Positions 38,769-48,400 of a stretch of DNA of 64,000 nucleotides are shown here, piece after piece. Source of the stretch: an uncultured Oscillospiraceae bacterium (lineage in GTDB: Bacteria; Bacillota; Clostridia; Oscillospirales; Oscillospiraceae); assembly GCA_950075865.1 (NCBI GenBank), contig CATMVA010000008.1, forward strand, positions 1 to 64,000, given 5' to 3'. Below the pieces are notes generated by a model that saw only the letters and a list, made by a program, of their open reading frames with translations, did no database searches and was not told where the DNA came from. Position 1 is the stretch's first letter. Every line of letters starts with the position of its first letter. The position numbers and the translations under genes are program-made.

Positions 38769-40583
38769 ATGAACGAGACCATATCAAAAAGCTCACGCAC
38801 CAAGAACAAAGCAGGACGTTTTTTGGCTTTCACGATGGCTGTCCTCATGATCGCCACAGTGTTGCTGTGGGGCGTGTCCTCCAATTGGGGCGACGTAACA
38901 ATCAAGAGGTATACTCTGGTCACCGATGACGGCAAAGAGGTAAGCGGCGTCCTGTACATCCCGAAGACGGCGACGGCGGAAAATCCTGCTCCCTGCGTTA
39001 TCAATATGCACGGCCGCGCCAACACGGCTCACGTATGTGACACCTGGGCGCTGGAGGAAGCCCGCCGGGGTTATGTAGTTCTCAGCCTGGACCTGTTTGG
39101 CTGCGGCGAAAGCGATCTGCTGGACGGCGGCAGCAGCAAGTCTTACTACAAGTATCCTGAGGTGTGGTATGACTACCTGAAGGACCTGAGTTTTATCATT
39201 CCGGACCAGTTTGTCTATGTGGGATTCTCCATGGGCAATACGCCGGCCTACACCATGGCAGAGCGTCATCCGGATACGACCATCGGCAACATCCAGGTGT
39301 TCAACTTCCGGGCTCCCTCCAAGGACTGCCAAACGAATCTGTGTGTCATCAAGGCCCAGAGCGACCAGTACAACTATGGGCAGGTCGGTGACCTTGACGT
39401 CTATGAGGCGTCGATCGCCGCCGCCTTTGGTCTGGACGATGTCAGCGAGCTGGAGCGGGAGAAGATCTACGGTAGCTTTGAGGAGCGTACGGCGCGCAAG
39501 TATGTCTTTGCTCCCAGAGCCCTGCATCAGAGCGGCGGCATTGACTCCAACGTCATCTCCGCCCTGCTGACCTTCCTGGATCAGTGCGCGCCCATGCCCA
39601 ACTACATCGCCCCGAGCAGCCAGACCTGGGGCTTCCAGCAGATCCTGACGCTGATCTGCTATGTCTTCACCGTGGCGTTTATCCTGGCTGTGGGTAATCT
39701 ACTCTTGCAGATCCCGTACTTTGGAAACGCAATCTGCGTACCGCTGCAAAAGAACCGCTGCCGGCACGGCGTGTCTCTGGCCCTGAATATTGCCATCGGC
39801 ATTTTGATCCCCACCTTCACTTTCATCACCTTCTCCACCTGGGGTATGTCTCTGTTTGACAAGAATCCCGTGTTCAAGGCCAAAAACTTCAACGGAATTC
39901 TTTTCTGGCTGGTCCTAAATACGCTCATCACCATTTGTATCATGATTTACAACCACAAGAAGGACACCAAGCACGGCGAGAAGCTGGGTCTGGCGGAGTA
40001 TGTGTTGGTTGGCGAAGGAGAAACGCACATTCCCCTGCACAGAGTCGCTAAGGCGTTTGTCGTAGCCGCAGTGACCGTTTTCGCTGCGTTCTCCTGGCTG
40101 GCGATCGCGGACGCCGTCTTCGGCGTGAACTACCAGTTCTGGATCCTCGGGATATTCAGCCGCGTCAGCACCAAGCGGTTCTTCGGTGCCGTTCCGTATA
40201 TGTTCATCATCTTCTTCGTACTGTTCATCGCGGGAATCGGCATGAACACTGCCCGGCGTCTGCCCTGCACCGGTAATGCCAAGCGGGACATGGCCCGTGA
40301 CATGGCCATCAACGCCTTGATTGCGGCGGCCCCTGTGGCTATCTTGCTGCTGATTCAGTATGGCGGCTGCTGGCTGATTGGAACAGGCTTTACTCCCTTT
40401 GCCCTGCAGGGCGGAAGCGTGGGTGCCCTGAACTTCGCTTTCGGTTTCCCGTTCCTCATGGGCAGCATGGCCATCATCAACACCTATTTCTACCGCAAGA
40501 CAGGCAGCATTTGGGTCGGCGCTTTCATGGGTGCGATGACCGCCGCGCTGTGCGCCTATACCGGCCAGCCTCTCTCGCTATAA
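38769..40583 (+). CDS. Alpha/beta hydrolase fused to multi-pass membrane domain
   Basis: 604 aa; INMHGRANTA oxyanion-like, LDLFGCGES, nucleophile elbow GFSMG; multiple TM helices after ~residue 300. Confidence 0.8.
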   Translation: MNETISKSSRTKNKAGRFLAFTMAVLMIATVLLWGVSSNWGDVTIKRYTLVTDDGKEVSGVLYIPKTATAENPAPCVINMHGRANTAHVCDTWALEEARRGYVVLSLDLFGCGESDLLDGGSSKSYYKYPEVWYDYLKDLSFIIPDQFVYVGFSMGNTPAYTMAERHPDTTIGNIQVFNFRAPSKDCQTNLCVIKAQSDQYNYGQVGDLDVYEASIAAAFGLDDVSELEREKIYGSFEERTARKYVFAPRALHQSGGIDSNVISALLTFLDQCAPMPNYIAPSSQTWGFQQILTLICYVFTVAFILAVGNLLLQIPYFGNAICVPLQKNRCRHGVSLALNIAIGILIPTFTFITFSTWGMSLFDKNPVFKAKNFNGILFWLVLNTLITICIMIYNHKKDTKHGEKLGLAEYVLVGEGETHIPLHRVAKAFVVAAVTVFAAFSWLAIADAVFGVNYQFWILGIFSRVSTKRFFGAVPYMFIIFFVLFIAGIGMNTARRLPCTGNAKRDMARDMAINALIAAAPVAILLLIQYGGCWLIGTGFTPFALQGGSVGALNFAFGFPFLMGSMAIINTYFYRKTGSIWVGAFMGAMTAALCAYTGQPLSL

Positions 40584-40630
40584 TTCCTCTCATAACATAC
40601 GAGCGCATACTTTTGTGTGCGCCTAAAAGC

Positions 40631-40672
40631 AAGGAAAAGCCTTGGAGCTGAATGGCTCCAAGGCTTTTCCTT
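40631..40672 (-). terminator. Perfect hairpin terminator
   Basis: AAGGAAAAGCCTTGGAGC/GCTCCAAGGCTTTTCCTT, 18-bp arms, 6-nt loop. Confidence 0.75.
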
Positions 40673-40727
40673 GGCCCGGGCAACTGGATTCGAGCCAGTA
40701 GGAAGCCGGCGCTTCGCGCCGTTTCCC
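40672..40727 (-). other. tRNA-like 3' fragment (type II variable arm, T-arm, acceptor 3' strand and CCA)
   Basis: Minus strand GGAAACGGCGCGAAGCGCCGGCTTCC + ACTGG-CTCGAAT-CCAGT + TGCCCGG-G-CCA; no matching 5' CCGGGCA half upstream. Confidence 0.4.
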
Positions 40728-40779
40728 TCCATGCAGCGGATCAAAACACAAGAGGACGCTGGTTCTGCCGCACCATAAA

Positions 40780-40813
40780 TAAAAAGAGAGGGGCAACCAC
40801 AGTTGCTCCTCCC
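40780..40813 (-). terminator. Terminator after tRNA-Pro
   Basis: Minus strand GGAGGAGCAACTGTGGTTGCCCCTCTCTTTTTATTT. Confidence 0.6.
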
Positions 40814-40814
40814 T

Positions 40815-40891
40815 TGGTCCGAGTGACTGGATTCGAACCAGCGGCCTCTTGAACCCCATTCAAGCGCGATACCAAACTTCGCCACACCCGG
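40815..40891 (-). tRNA. tRNA-Pro(GGG)
   Basis: 77-nt cloverleaf: acceptor CCGGGTG/CACTCGG, anticodon loop ATGGGGT in CTTGA/TCAAG stem, GGTTCGAATCC T-arm, encoded CCA. Confidence 0.95.
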
Positions 40892-41063
40892 ATATTCAGT
40901 TGTGCCCTCATAGGGCTCAATTATATTAGCACATTTATCTTCGGTTGGCAACCCCTTTTCCGAAATTTTTTGCAGGGAATCTTCCCTCACCCTTTTCTAC
41001 TCCTGACATAGACTGGACTGGAAGACCAAATCTTCCTCCAATCTCATTCGGGAGGTAACTAAC

Positions 41064-41912
41064 ATGCCTGAAAAGGTCATGCCCGGCCCCGTGTCGGACG
41101 CCGCCGGCGTTCGGGAGGCCGTCTGTGTACACACCAAAAAGATCATGGATGCATGCCGTGACAAGGACTGCATCGAGGACCTGCGGGTCTGGCTCACCAA
41201 AGAGTCCCAGTGCGTCCTGGAGCGCGCCTGCAGCGTGAAGGCCGGCTGCGCCGAGCTGCTCTTTGTCTCGACCAACGTGGACTCCATCTGCTACAACAAG
41301 GGCTTCTACACCGTGGACGTACGCTACTACTACCGGATCAGTGCCGACGCCTTTGTAGGGGCCGCCCGCCCGGTGGAGGTCACCGGTCTGGCCGTCTTTG
41401 ACAAGCGGGTCATGCTCTTCGGCGGCGAGGGCTGCTCCAAGACCTTCACCTCCGACATGGCTCTGGACTGCCCCGACCTCACCCAGGCCCCCGAGGTCAA
41501 TCAGCCTCTGGCCGTGGTGGAAGCCGTGGATCCCATGGTCCTGGGTCTTAAGCTGGTGGACCGCTGCGACTGCAAGTGCGCCTGCGACTGCTGCTGCGAA
41601 CTCAGCGATGTGCCCGGCTGCATCTGCGCCTGCTTCGGCGACGACCTGGACTTCACTTCCCAGGGCAAGCGGCTCTTCGTCTCCCTGGGCCAGTTCTCCC
41701 TCATCCGCCTGGAGCGGGACACCCAGCTCCTGATTCCGGTTTACGACTACTGCATGCCCGAGAAGGAGTGCGCCTGCGACGGGCCTCACTGCGAGGAGGA
41801 CCCCTGTGAGCTCTTCCGCCATGTGAGCTTCCCCGTGGACCAGTTCTTCCCCACCCGCCGGCCCATCCAGGACGGCGACGGCTGCGGCTGTGGCTGCTGC
41901 TCTGCCAACTGA
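41064..41912 (+). CDS. Cysteine-rich hypothetical protein
   Basis: 282 aa; CDCKCACDCCCELSDVPGCICACFGDD and C-terminal GCGCGCCSAN; RBS GGGAGG upstream. Confidence 0.8.
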   Translation: MPEKVMPGPVSDAAGVREAVCVHTKKIMDACRDKDCIEDLRVWLTKESQCVLERACSVKAGCAELLFVSTNVDSICYNKGFYTVDVRYYYRISADAFVGAARPVEVTGLAVFDKRVMLFGGEGCSKTFTSDMALDCPDLTQAPEVNQPLAVVEAVDPMVLGLKLVDRCDCKCACDCCCELSDVPGCICACFGDDLDFTSQGKRLFVSLGQFSLIRLERDTQLLIPVYDYCMPEKECACDGPHCEEDPCELFRHVSFPVDQFFPTRRPIQDGDGCGCGCCSAN

Positions 41913-41930
41913 CCCCTGCCCTGCCAGACC

Positions 41931-41960
41931 AAAAGCCGAGGACTTTCGTCCCCGGCTTTT
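41931..41960 (+). terminator. Rho-independent terminator
   Basis: AAAAGCCGaGGACTTTCGTCCcCGGCTTTT. Confidence 0.75.
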
Positions 41961-41971
41961 GCGTTGCCTTC

Positions 41972-42215
41972 TTATTTACCCGCCGTGATCCCCTCGTAAA
42001 TACTACCATAGAACAAGCCATAGGTGGCCAGAGTAGCCCCGGTAACACCATCACGGCCTTCCAATAGTTCTTACCGTCCGCCCCCTTCTCCCGGACCAGG
42101 CCGGCGGGATCAGTGCCCATGGTGGTTCCCAGGATGGACTCCCGGATAGCGACCTCGTTGGTGGCCCAGTCAAAGTAAGGCATCTCCACCGAAACGTCAG
42201 TCTCGGAACGAAGGT
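41972..42215 (-). pseudogene. Frameshifted remnant of FMN-binding domain protein
   Basis: VEMPYFDWATNEVAIRESILGTTMGTDPAGLVREKGADGKNYW in one frame, then EGRDGVTGATLATYGLFYGSIYEGITAGK* (DGVTGATLAT FMN-attachment-like motif) in another. Confidence 0.6.
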
Positions 42216-42234
42216 AGGCCACCTCACCAGCGTG

Positions 42235-42387
42235 GGGCAGGCCTTCCTGAAAACCCTCCGCCGGAACTACGAGCCCGCCGACGACCTGCTGCTGACCCCG
42301 ATGCAGAATTATCTTTTCCACCGGGCCGAAGAGTTCTCCCTCTATGTGGTAGGCATTCCGGTCCGGGCAAAACACACCCAGACATAA
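42235..42387 (+). pseudogene. C-terminal coding remnant of unidentified gene
   Basis: Open frame QAFLKTLRRNYEPADDLLLTPMQNYLFHRAEEFSLYVVGIPVRAKHTQT* without start or N-terminal part. Confidence 0.4.
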
Positions 42388-42421
42388 AAAGAGCGTCCCG
42401 ATTTTTCCGGGACGCTCTTTC
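42386..42421. terminator. Bidirectional terminator
   Basis: AAAAAGAGCGTCCCG...CGGGACGCTCTTTCTT. Confidence 0.8.
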
Positions 42422-43486
42422 TTATTCCCCCAGCACCAGATACTTTATGACAGGGATCCGCCGCAGCAGCTCATAGAGGGCCAGGGTACCCGCACCGCCC
42501 AGAAGGGCGGTCAGAGGGTAGACCGCAAGGGCGGGCAGGCTGGTTTTGTACAGGGCCCAAGCCGCCGCCAGCAGGGGCAGGTAGTGGCAGACATAGATCC
42601 CCCAGCTTTTGCTCACCAGCCAGCGGGAGGTTTTTGTCTCCCGGTCCAGCTTGGCCTGGGCGCAGCCGATGGCCGCCAAGGTGGCGATCCAGGCATAGGC
42701 GTTGGTATAGAAATTTTTCAGGATGGCGTAGTCGGCATAATTCTGTCCCCAATAGAGGGCCACGAAGCCCACGCCCATGACCAGAGCGGCGACGAGCAGG
42801 AGACAACGCCATTGTTCCAAGGTCTTCTGCACCCTCTCATGCGAAAGGAGATAATAGCCCAGCAGAAAGGCCACAAAATAGATCCCGAAGCGGTACACGG
42901 TGATCACCGGGGCGTTAAGAATCTGGGCCCCGCCCCAGAGGAACAGCCCGGCAACCAGGGACGCACCCGGGCCCGCCCTGCCGCAAAGAGTATCGAGCCG
43001 GTCTCCCCGGTCCGCTTTCCGCAGAAGTACCAGCAGCAGGGAGTAAATCCACAAAAGCTGGGCAAACCACAGAGGTCCGGTGCCCGAGAGTACCGAGATC
43101 AGGTAGATGATGGCGGCACGGCCCGGGCCTTCCCCGGGGATGAAGGCAGTCCCGCCCCCCAGCCACATGTTGAAATAGCCAAGGATCCACCAGAACACAA
43201 ACAGGCCCAGGGTAGAAGGCACCAGCAGCTTCTTGGTCCGGGAAGCAATGAACTCCCTGTGGCTCCGCTTCTCCAGAGAGTACCGGGCCGCCATACCCGC
43301 CAAGGCGTAGAGCAGGACCATAAACCAGGGGTAGACGAAGTAGAGAAGGGCATCCTGGTACTGGACAGCCGAGAACTGCCCCACCCCGCCCAGCACGCCG
43401 GAGGCGTTGAACAGGTACAACACATGGTACACGAAGACCAAAGCCACGATCCCCGCCCGGAGGTTGTCCAGCCAGTGTTTTCTCAT
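42422..43486 (-). CDS. Acyltransferase 3 family membrane protein
   Basis: RKHWLDNLRAGIVALVFVYHVLYLFN N-terminus, ~10 TM. Confidence 0.9.
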   Translation of the reverse strand: MRKHWLDNLRAGIVALVFVYHVLYLFNASGVLGGVGQFSAVQYQDALLYFVYPWFMVLLYALAGMAARYSLEKRSHREFIASRTKKLLVPSTLGLFVFWWILGYFNMWLGGGTAFIPGEGPGRAAIIYLISVLSGTGPLWFAQLLWIYSLLLVLLRKADRGDRLDTLCGRAGPGASLVAGLFLWGGAQILNAPVITVYRFGIYFVAFLLGYYLLSHERVQKTLEQWRCLLLVAALVMGVGFVALYWGQNYADYAILKNFYTNAYAWIATLAAIGCAQAKLDRETKTSRWLVSKSWGIYVCHYLPLLAAAWALYKTSLPALAVYPLTALLGGAGTLALYELLRRIPVIKYLVLGE

Positions 43487-43704
43487 TGTTCCTCTCCCCC
43501 ACCGAAAATCATGCCCCGAAGTTTGTCAAACTGTGCCTGGGGCGGGATGGCCAGGCCCCGCTTCTCATCCCCCAGGATCAGCAGGGTATCTCCGGGCTTG
43601 ATATTAAAAATTTCCCGGGCCTGCTTGGGGATCACGATCTGGCCCTTCTCCCCCACTGTAGCCGTCCAGGCGTACTTCCCCTTGGGTCCCTTGGATAATG
43701 TCAT
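43483..43704 (-). CDS. AbrB/MazE/SpoVT-like DNA-binding protein
   Basis: ATVGEKGQIVIPKQAREIFNIKPGDTLLILGDEKRGLAI. Confidence 0.92.
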   Translation of the reverse strand: MTLSKGPKGKYAWTATVGEKGQIVIPKQAREIFNIKPGDTLLILGDEKRGLAIPPQAQFDKLRGMIFGGGEEQ

Positions 43705-43720
43705 GGTACTCCCCCCTTTA

Positions 43721-43747
43721 AGTATGATTTGTATAACAAATCATACT
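43721..43747. promoter_or_regulatory. Operator overlapping the AbrB-gene -10
   Basis: AGTATGATTTGT-ATA-ACAAATCATACT, perfect 12-bp arms. Confidence 0.7.
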
Positions 43748-43768
43748 ACCAGGTTCCACATCTGTCAA
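43740..43768 (-). promoter_or_regulatory. Promoter TTGACA-17-TATGAT of AbrB/acyltransferase operon
   Basis: Reverse-strand consensus -35/-10 with 17-nt spacing. Confidence 0.75.
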
Positions 43769-43793
43769 GAGAATTTTAAGCTGAACACAAAAA

Positions 43794-43821
43794 ATCCCGG
43801 AGGCTCCATAGCCTCCGGGAT
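43794..43821 (-). terminator. Terminator of cls
   Basis: ATCCCGGAGGCT/AGCCTCCGGGAT hairpin with T-rich tail on the minus strand. Confidence 0.8.
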
Positions 43822-43834
43822 CTATCTTTTTTCT

Positions 43835-45376
43835 TCACATAAGCGGGGCGAACAGCCGCAGCACCGCCCGGAAGAGCAGGCGGAAAAAGTTGTGGTCCCT
43901 CGCGATCTCCAGGGTGATCTCCTCACTCCGGCTCTGGGTGGCCAGAATGTCGGTCTTCACGTCCAGAACCGCCGGATCCCCACAGAGCCACACCCCGTTT
44001 TCAAAACACAGGAACATGCTCCGGTAATCCAGGTTGATGGATCCCACCGTGGCGTACAGGTCGTCCACCACAAAGGTTTTCCCGTGTAGGAAGCCGGGGG
44101 TATACTCAAAGATCCGCACACCCGCCTCCAGAAGGGGGATATAGTGGGCCCGGGTCATCTCAAAGACCGTCTTTTTATCCGGAATGTGGGGAGTGAATAT
44201 CCGCACGTCCACCCCGGACTGGGACGCCGCGCGCAGGGCGGTATTGACGCTGTCGTTGATGATGAGGTAAGGGGTGGTGATATAGATATACTCCCTGGCC
44301 TTGTTGATAAGGTTCAGATAGACCGTCTCAGCCACCGGCTCCCGCACCAGGGGGCTGTCGGTGTAGGGCTGGACCCAGCCCTTGCTCTCCCATGCCTCGG
44401 AGGGAAGGACCCTGGGCCGGTAGGTGGGAATATCCTCCCGGTCTCCGCTGACATACTCCCACATGGTGAGGAACATGACGGTCATAGACCAGGCCGCCTC
44501 CCCCTTCAGACGGATGGCGCTGTCCTTCCAGTGGCCGAACCGCTCCTTCCCGTTGATATACTCGTCGGCCAGGTTGATCCCCCCGGTGAATGCGGTGTGG
44601 CCGTCCACCACGCAGATCTTCCGATGGTCCCGGTTGTTGAGCCGCACCGACAAAACGGGCAGGAACCGGTTGAACACCCGGCACTTGATTCCCCTGGCCT
44701 CCAGCGCCCTGTCATAGTGGTTGGGCAGAGTGTAGAGATTTCCCACATCGTCATAGATGACCCGCACATCCACCCCCTCCCGGGCCTTCTCGGTAAGAAT
44801 CTCCAGAATGGCGTTCCAGAACTTCCCCGGCGCGATGATATAGTATTCCAGAAAGATATATTTTTCCGCCTTTTCCAGCTCCTCCAGGATGGGCTTCAGG
44901 GCGTCGTCCCCCAGGGGGAAATATTTGGTGGCGGTGTTGGTATAAAGAGGGCAAAAGCCATGCTCCTCCAGGTACCGGGACTGGTTCACCGCATCCTTTC
45001 CATAGACCGACAGGCTCTCCGCTTTCCGGTCCCCCTCCAGGGTCTCCCGGAGGTGCCGGCTCATGCCGTCCATCTTCCGACGTACCCGCCTGGTCAGGCC
45101 GTTTCCCCCGCACACCAGATAGACCAGGCCGCCAAAGACCGGGGCCAGCAGGATCAGAATGATCCAGGTCATCTTATACCCCGGATCGTCCGGCTTACTG
45201 AGGATATAGAGCACCTCCACCACCGACAGGGCCATGCAGAGGAAGTAAATATAGATGAAGTAATCGGAAAACCCCACCACCGCGGCCACCAGCAGGGTCA
45301 CCTGAAGGAGCAGCAGAAAAGCCCCCTGGGCGGTCCGGTGCAGAAGGACCGACATGATTTTTTTGAGAACGGACAT
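43835..45376 (-). CDS. cls: Cardiolipin synthase
   Basis: Two PLD HKD motifs (HRKICVVDGHTAFTGGINLADEY; HGKTFVVDDLYATVGSINLDYRS). Confidence 0.95.
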   Translation of the reverse strand: MSVLKKIMSVLLHRTAQGAFLLLLQVTLLVAAVVGFSDYFIYIYFLCMALSVVEVLYILSKPDDPGYKMTWIILILLAPVFGGLVYLVCGGNGLTRRVRRKMDGMSRHLRETLEGDRKAESLSVYGKDAVNQSRYLEEHGFCPLYTNTATKYFPLGDDALKPILEELEKAEKYIFLEYYIIAPGKFWNAILEILTEKAREGVDVRVIYDDVGNLYTLPNHYDRALEARGIKCRVFNRFLPVLSVRLNNRDHRKICVVDGHTAFTGGINLADEYINGKERFGHWKDSAIRLKGEAAWSMTVMFLTMWEYVSGDREDIPTYRPRVLPSEAWESKGWVQPYTDSPLVREPVAETVYLNLINKAREYIYITTPYLIINDSVNTALRAASQSGVDVRIFTPHIPDKKTVFEMTRAHYIPLLEAGVRIFEYTPGFLHGKTFVVDDLYATVGSINLDYRSMFLCFENGVWLCGDPAVLDVKTDILATQSRSEEITLEIARDHNFFRLLFRAVLRLFAPLM

Positions 45377-45406
45377 AAAGTGCCTTCTTTCTTTGGAGAT
45401 CCCGGA

Positions 45407-48400
45407 TCACTTGACTACCACATTTTCCCGGCCAAAGAGCTCGCCCAGCTCGTCGATCAGGCTGGACCGAAGATCCCCCGCGGCCCCCAGCCGTCTCTTG
45501 GTGTCCTCACAGTAAAAGACCACCTGCTGGTTTCCGGGGAACATATTGAGGACCAGCCGGGCCTTTCGCATCCGGGGATCGTCAGCAGAAGGGGTTTTGA
45601 CATAGAGTTTGCCGGAAGCTGCTCCGCTCCCCCTGGCAGCCCCGGCCGAGCCGGACACGGCCGCTGGCGCCTCCCCGCCGTCCTCCAGGGGACGGATCCT
45701 GTCACACATGAGCTGTGGGGCCTTCTCATCCCGGACCGACAGCTTGCCCTCGGCCAGGATGGCCGCCCCCTCCCGGAGGTAGGGGGCGCATTCCCCCAAA
45801 ACCCTGGAGAACACCAGCAACTCTATGGCGCCGGTATCGTCCTCCATGGTCACATAGGCCATCAGGGTATTGTTCTTGGTGGTTTTGGTCTTAGAGGTGT
45901 TCACCACCCCCGCCAGGACCACCTTCTGCCCATCCCGGTAGGTCTGAGGTCCCTCCTCCCGGTCAAAATCGGCCAGAATGCCGCCGATGGGCGCCGCGTT
46001 CAGGCTTTGCACCAGCGCCCGGTAGTCATCCATGGGGTGCCCGGTAAGGTAAAGCCCGGTGGTCTCCTTCTCCATGCGCATCCGCTCCCGCTGAGAGAGC
46101 TCGGGGAGATCGGGCAGGGGCACCTCGGGGGCGCTGGCAAAGCTGCCCTCCCCGCCAAAGAGATCATACTGCCCCTCGATGGTGTCCCGCCGGGTCTTGG
46201 CGATCACGTCCATGGTCTTCTCGGCCACGGCCAGCAGTTGGGAACGCCTGGCCCCCGTGCTGTCGAAAGCCCCACACTTGACGAGGGACTCCACCACCCG
46301 CTTGTTGCAGTCCTGACCAAACATCCGGGAGCAGAAATCGCTGAGGGACACAAAATCCCCGTTCCTCTCCCGCTCCCCGATGACCTGAAGGGCGAACCCC
46401 CGGCCCACACCCTTTACAGCGGCCAGGCCGAACCGGATTCCCTCCTCCACCGCTGTGAAGTCAGCGCCCGAACGGTTCACATCGGGGGGCAACAGAGACA
46501 AATCGCAGTTTTTACACTCGGCGATATACTCGGCCACCTTGGTGCTGGAGTCCAACACCGAGGTCAGAAGGGCCGCCATATACTCCCGGGTGTAATGATA
46601 CTTGAACCAGGCAGTCTGGTAGGCCACAATGGCGTAGGCCAGGGAGTGGGCCTTGTTGAAGGCATACTCTGCAAAAGCGTAGATTTCCTTGTAGATCTCT
46701 TGGGCCACATCCTCCGGGATCCCGTTGGCCACGCAGCCCTTGATATTCCGATCTGGGTCCCCGTGGAGGAAGGCCTCCCGCTCCCGCTCGATGTCCTTGA
46801 CCTTCTTCTTGCTCATAGCCCGGCGTACCATGTCGGCCTGGCCCAGAGAGTACCCCGCCATCTGCTGGAAGATGGCGATGACCTGCTCCTGATAGACGAT
46901 ACACCCGTAGGTCACTGACAGGATGGGCTCCAGAATGGAATGAAGATAGGTCACCTTGGCTGGATTCTGGGCGCACTCCAGGAACCGGGGGATGGAGTCC
47001 ATTGGGCCCGGCCGGTAGAGGGCAATGACGGCGCACAGATCCTCCACGCTCTTGGGCCGCAGGCCCACGGTCACCCCGGTCATGCCAGCAGATTCCAGCT
47101 GGAACACCCCACTGGTCTTGCCGTCGGCGAGCATCTTGAAAACCTCCTGATCGTCCATGGGCACATCGTCCAGGGTAAACCCCGGCCGCTCCTTCTGCAC
47201 CATCTTCACCGTGTCGTCCAACACGGTCAGGTTCCTCAACCCCAAAAAGTCCATCTTGAGCAGTCCCAGCTCCTCCAGGGTCACCATGGTGTACTGGGTC
47301 ACAGGCTGGCCGTCGTTAGTGGCCAGGGGCACATAGTCGGTCACGGGCAGCCGGGTGATGACCACGCCGGCGGCGTGGGTGGAGGCGTGGCGGGGCATCC
47401 CTTCGATGGCCTTGGCCGTATCAATGAGGAGCTTGATCTGCTCGTCCTCGCTGTACAGATCCCGGAGGGGCTTGGAAACCTTCAACGCCTCGTCCAGGGT
47501 GATATGGAGGGCGGTGGGCACCTGCTTGGCCACCTGGTCCACCTGATCGTAGGGCATCCCCAGCACCCGGCCCACGTCCCGGATAGCGCCCCGGGCCGCC
47601 ATGGTGCCAAAGGTGACGATCTGGGCCACATGGTCGGCGCCGTACTTCTCCCGGACGTAATCAATGACCTCCTCGCGGCGGCGGATGCAGAAGTCGATGT
47701 CAATATCGGGCATAGTGACCCGCTCAGGATTCAAAAAACGCTCGAAGAAGAGACCGTACTTCATGGGGTCCACTTCTGTGATGGCCATGCAGTAGGCCAC
47801 CATGCTTCCGGCGGCCGAGCCACGGCCGGGCCCCACCGGGATCCCGCTGCGCTTGGCAAAGCCGATGAAGTCGGAGACAATGAGGAAATACTCCACGAAC
47901 CCCATCTGCCGGATGATTCCCATCTCATACTCCAGCTGTTTCAGGTAACCCTCAGGGGCATTGGGATAACGCCGCTCAAATCCCTCCCGGCAAAACCGCT
48001 CAAAGTACGCGTCCGGATCGGTCTCCCCTTCCGGCAGATGGAATTCGGGCAGGTGGTACTTGCCGAACTCAAACTCCACATTACACATATCGGCAATCTT
48101 CTGGGTATTAGCAAGGGCCTCGGGGTACCGGCCGAAGAGCTGGGTCATCTCCTCCTCACTTTTGATGTACATCTCATCGGATTCAAACTTCATCCGGTCC
48201 GGGTCGGCCTCGGTCTTACCGGTCTGGATGCACATGAGGATATCCTGCATCCGGGCGTCCTCCCGGGTCAGATAGTGGGCGTCGTTGGTACAAACCAGGG
48301 GGATGCCGGTCTCCTCGTGGAGCCGCACCAGCCCCGCGATGACCTGGGGATCGGCTTCCAGGCCATGATCCTGAAGCTCCAGATAATAGCTTCCCCGGCC

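Noticed and set aside
40556-40990. 144-aa ORF over the tRNA region
   Set aside because: Overlaps tRNA-Pro and terminators; peptide such as GRWFESSHSDQG is the usual translation artefact of a tRNA
44144-46918. 924-aa plus-strand ORF
   Set aside because: Antisense to cls and dnaE, no recognisable domain
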